A DNA stretch of 35,276 bases. It comes from Clostridia bacterium. GTDB lineage: Bacteria; Bacillota; Clostridia; UBA1381. Below the pieces are notes generated by a model. It was given only the letters and a program-made list of their open reading frames with translations. It made no database searches and was not told the origin of the DNA. Position 1 is the first letter of the stretch. Each line of letters begins with the position of its first letter. The stretch lies in the NCBI GenBank assembly GCA_017935675.1, contig JAGBHE010000052.1, positions 1-35,276 on the forward strand. Reading direction: 5' to 3'. Below are positions 33,221 to 35,276 of the stretch, piece after piece. The position numbers were made by a program, and so were the translations under genes.

Positions 33221-34765
33221 TTACACCTCTTCTTTGCTTACTCTCAGTTTTAATCCGTTGATGCATTCGTATATGATTTCGTTTTTAGCATTCCATACTT
33301 TTACTATCATCGCTTTGAAGATATCTTCATCGAAGTCTGCGATGGCTTCGGCTGCTTCAAGTATCCTGATTATTCTTGTCGTAAGTTTTATAATGTTGTC
33401 GCATTCATTGTTCCCTGTCAGGTTCTTCTTTTGTTTCTTCAGTTCTGCAATTTCCGTTGTTAATTCTCTGCTTTTTTGCATATAAATAGCAGACTCCATA
33501 CATTCGGTAGCTTTTAGCTTCTCGATGATCAGAATCTGCTCGGTTATTTGTGCTATTCTATTGTTAATTTCCTCTACTTTTACATTTGAGCTATTCTGTA
33601 GTGCTTTATATTCCTGTGCTTGTTTTATTATTGGTACAAGCACATTTTCTACATTAGCTGATAGCCTGTTGTAGCACACCACGAATCCTTCTCTTATTTT
33701 CTTATCTGTCAGCGGAGCAACTCTGTTATCATGTTTTCTTTTTGAATGCTCCTGACATGACCATGATTCGTTGAATTTAATTCTCACAAGCTTCTGCTTA
33801 CATTCATCGCAGAATACCATATTTGAGAGGAATATTTCTTTTCTTTCTTCATTATTACTGCCTTTTGCTTTCTTTCCCCTGATTTCAAGGATTCTGTTTG
33901 CTTCTGCAAATGTTTCCTTGCTCACTATCGCCGGGCAGTAATCTTTAACATAGTACTGATTGAGTTCGCCATAGTTTTTCTTTCTCTTGAATGGGAACCC
34001 TGCACTATATGATTTTTGCAAGAGGACATCTCCCATGTAAGTTACATTTTTGAGCATATATCTTATTGCACACCCTTGCCATTCTGTTGTTCCGTCTGCT
34101 TTCGGAACTTTGGCTTCTGTCAATTCTCTTGCAATTTCATTTGTGGTTTTACCATTGATGCATTCTCTGAATATGAGTCGCACCACTCTTGCTTCGTCTT
34201 CTACGATTACCATTTTGGTATCTTCTTTGCGGTAACCGTATGGCATATGACCGAAGTGGTATGTTCCATCCATCATTTTATGGGTGATACCAATTTTTAC
34301 ATTTTTCGATATTGATATCGATTCTTCCTGTGCCATTGAGCTTAACATTGCAAGCTCGGTTTCAGTTTTCATTTTTCTGGTGTCAATTTCCTCTTTTTCG
34401 AAGTAGAGGTCTACACCGAACTGTTTGAGTTCTCTGACAGTCTTTACACATTCATATGTATTTCTTGCGAATCGTGATATTGATTTGGTCAGCACTAAAT
34501 CAAGTCTGCCTTCCTGACAATCTCCTACCATTCGGTTGAAGTCATCTCTTTTCTTCATTTCAGTTCCTGTAATTCCCTCATCAGCATACATGTCAACGAA
34601 TTCCCATTCGGGATTCATTTTTATGTATCTGCTGTAGTAGTCGAACTGATTTATGAAGGAATTTTCCTGATCTTCATCATCCGTACTGACTCTGACATAT
34701 GCGCCTACCCTTAGTTTTATCGCTTCGGGTACTATCGTTGGATTAATTACATGCAATTCTGCCAT
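33221..34765 (-). CDS. Large serine recombinase (514 aa)
   Basis: This is a full-length large serine recombinase with nucleophile Ser27 in LRVGAYVRVSTDDED, arginine helix TKSISRFARNTYE, Recombinase domain (about 165-270), zinc ribbon (VFCDECKQKL and a later Cys/His pair WSCQEH) and coiled coil (about 375-455). It is the first of three tandem recombinase-related genes. Ribosome site AAAGGAG lies 11 bases before the ATG. It is a paralogue of the 541-aa protein, with clear divergence, not a recent duplicate. Tandem serine recombinase sets are known from several Firmicutes integrative elements. Confidence 0.92.
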   Translation of the reverse strand: MAELHVINPTIVPEAIKLRVGAYVRVSTDDEDQENSFINQFDYYSRYIKMNPEWEFVDMYADEGITGTEMKKRDDFNRMVGDCQEGRLDLVLTKSISRFARNTYECVKTVRELKQFGVDLYFEKEEIDTRKMKTETELAMLSSMAQEESISISKNVKIGITHKMMDGTYHFGHMPYGYRKEDTKMVIVEDEARVVRLIFRECINGKTTNEIARELTEAKVPKADGTTEWQGCAIRYMLKNVTYMGDVLLQKSYSAGFPFKRKKNYGELNQYYVKDYCPAIVSKETFAEANRILEIRGKKAKGSNNEERKEIFLSNMVFCDECKQKLVRIKFNESWSCQEHSKRKHDNRVAPLTDKKIREGFVVCYNRLSANVENVLVPIIKQAQEYKALQNSSNVKVEEINNRIAQITEQILIIEKLKATECMESAIYMQKSRELTTEIAELKKQKKNLTGNNECDNIIKLTTRIIRILEAAEAIADFDEDIFKAMIVKVWNAKNEIIYECINGLKLRVSKEEV

Positions 34766-34871
34766 AGATATTCTCGCTCCTTTCTTATTAGGTTAACCAA
34801 ACACTACCACATAATTTCTTGAAAGTCTATTCACAAAACCCAATAAAAAAACAAGCGAAAATGTATCACTA

Positions 34872-35030
34872 CTAACAAGGATTTATAACAATTCCAAGCT
34901 GCTGTTGCAACTTTAATTTCACTTCCAATAATTGTTCATCTGTTAATTTTATCTTTTCAAGAATTTGCGGTAACTCAATTACAATGCATCTATCGTATGT
35001 CATCTGATTTTCGTTTTGCTTCATATCCAT
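34872..35030 (-). CDS. Small unknown protein upstream of the recombinases (52 aa)
   Basis: A 52-aa frame starts at ATG 35030 with a strong AGGAGG site 7 bases upstream; an in-frame start 10 codons earlier is rejected as that site lies inside it. The protein has an amphipathic helical part (LTDEQLLEVKLKLQQQLGIV). It is the promoter-proximal gene of the recombinase operon, the position where excision factors or regulators often lie, but the sequence does not show a helix-turn-helix. Confidence 0.55.
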   Translation of the reverse strand: MDMKQNENQMTYDRCIVIELPQILEKIKLTDEQLLEVKLKLQQQLGIVINPC

Positions 35031-35060
35031 AAAGTTACCTCCTGTTTTAAACCAAAACAC

Positions 35061-35089
35061 GAGCAGAGCGACACAAGGTCGCCCTACTC
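35061..35089 (-). terminator. Hairpin in the leader of the recombinase operon
   Basis: Minus-strand positions 35089-35078 pair with 35072-35061 over 12 bp (two G-U pairs, none mismatched) around a 5-nt loop. GTGTTTTGG follows. A second small stem, TGTTTT/AAAACA, overlaps the approach to the ribosome site. This could be an intrinsic terminator or attenuator between the riboswitch-like RNA and the first gene. Confidence 0.5.
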
Positions 35090-35145
35090 AATGTTCTGAT
35101 CGCATTTATTTTGATTTGTTATTACTATGTTATCTAATCAGTATT

Positions 35146-35276
35146 ATTCCTGTCCCCTGACTTACGGGCAATCAATCGAACTGCTTTGACTTAAAGCATC
35201 ACAGGACTCTCACCTCCCCGGCAGCGCCCGGGCCGTACTCTGGGACCTAACCTCGACTATACGGGAGTATCATTAT
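35146..35276 (-). ncRNA. Cobalamin-riboswitch-like RNA, 3' half, cut by the window end
   Basis: On the minus strand, AAGTCAGGGGACAGG (35163-35149) resembles the B12 box (consensus AGYCMGGAGACCKGCC). It is preceded by TCGATTGATTGCCCGT and, further upstream, by CCGGGGAGGTGAGAG, comparable in order and spacing to the GGGAAGG region of cobalamin riboswitches. Stems CCCGG/CCGGG, GCTTT/AAAGC and TCCTGT/ACAGGA are visible. The conserved GCCACUG segment is not clear, so the RNA may be a variant or decayed. The 5' half lies outside the window. It lies upstream of the recombinase operon on the same strand. Confidence 0.45.

Larger units (their letters stand above)
28580..35140 (-). mobile_element. Compact serine-recombinase insertion (limits approximate)
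   Basis: Genes from 29065 to 35030 all run on the minus strand, are AT-richer than the flanks and include four proteins related to large serine recombinases. Neither relaxase, conjugation, phage structural nor resistance genes are visible, so this is either a minimal or decayed integrative element or the recombination module of a larger one. No repeated attachment core could be identified by eye, so both limits are guesses based on coding content and composition. Confidence 0.6.

Noticed and set aside
28540..35145. Direct repeat that would mark attL/attR of the insertion
   Set aside because: Only short AT-rich matches such as TATTATT were found between the two edges, which is no better than chance.
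35146..35276. Large SRP RNA Alu-domain resemblance (GGGGAGGT region)
   Set aside because: The signature GGAAGGAAGCAG segment of the SRP S domain is absent both nearby and at the left edge of the insertion. The cobalamin-type motifs fit better.
1..35276. CRISPR arrays or replication origins
   Set aside because: No regularly spaced direct repeats, cas genes, DnaA-box clusters or replication genes were seen.

Overview
The window looks like a chromosomal segment of a spore-forming, probably gut-associated member of the Clostridia, with one mobile insertion at its right end. The case rests on a SleB-type spore-cortex hydrolase, textbook TTGACA/TATAAT promoters, strong AGGAGG-type ribosome sites, and large secreted GLUG-motif and BspA-type leucine-rich-repeat proteins typical of Clostridia surface proteomes. 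The exact genus cannot be read from the sequence.

Left part (1-13.4 kb). A plus-strand terminator from an upstream gene and a perfect 28-bp inverted repeat precede a COG2509-type FAD-dependent oxidoreductase (minus) and, divergent from it, a 52-aa DUF6774-like protein. Tail to tail with that small gene lies a probable independent structured RNA (minus, about 2285-2085) with its own consensus promoter and terminator. Next come minus-strand genes: a spore-cortex hydrolase, a 30-aa membrane peptide, a YhcH-family protein, an MMPL/RND exporter, and a large membrane-anchored GLUG/coiled-coil protein whose start overlaps the exporter's stop. A pyridoxamine kinase (plus) follows, then a GH20 hexosaminidase and a LysM-CAP protein (both minus).

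Middle (13.5-25.2 kb). A tRNA-Ala(CGC) with consensus promoter and terminator is followed by a structured intergenic repeat. Then comes a plus-strand cluster: hybrid histidine kinase, 1649-aa LRR protein, MoxR ATPase, DUF58 protein and transglutaminase-like membrane protein. The last three form the familiar MoxR-DUF58-transglutaminase cassette. Here it is translationally coupled to the LRR surface protein, and the transglutaminase has Ser at the position expected to be the catalytic Cys.

Right part (25.2-35.3 kb). A second GLUG-motif secreted protein (minus) is preceded by about 730 bp of non-coding sequence rich in inverted repeats, including a cloverleaf-like element with three GAA-capped hairpins. 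This leads into an AT-richer insertion of about 6.5 kb. It encodes two full-length large serine recombinases, a recombinase-like protein with only the DNA-binding half, a recombinase-like fragment with only the catalytic-type fold and Asn in place of the nucleophilic Ser, and several small unknown proteins. At the window edge, upstream of this operon on the same strand, is what appears to be the 3' half of a cobalamin-type riboswitch.

All start choices, motifs and stems were read by eye. Family names come from motif recognition, not from database searches.
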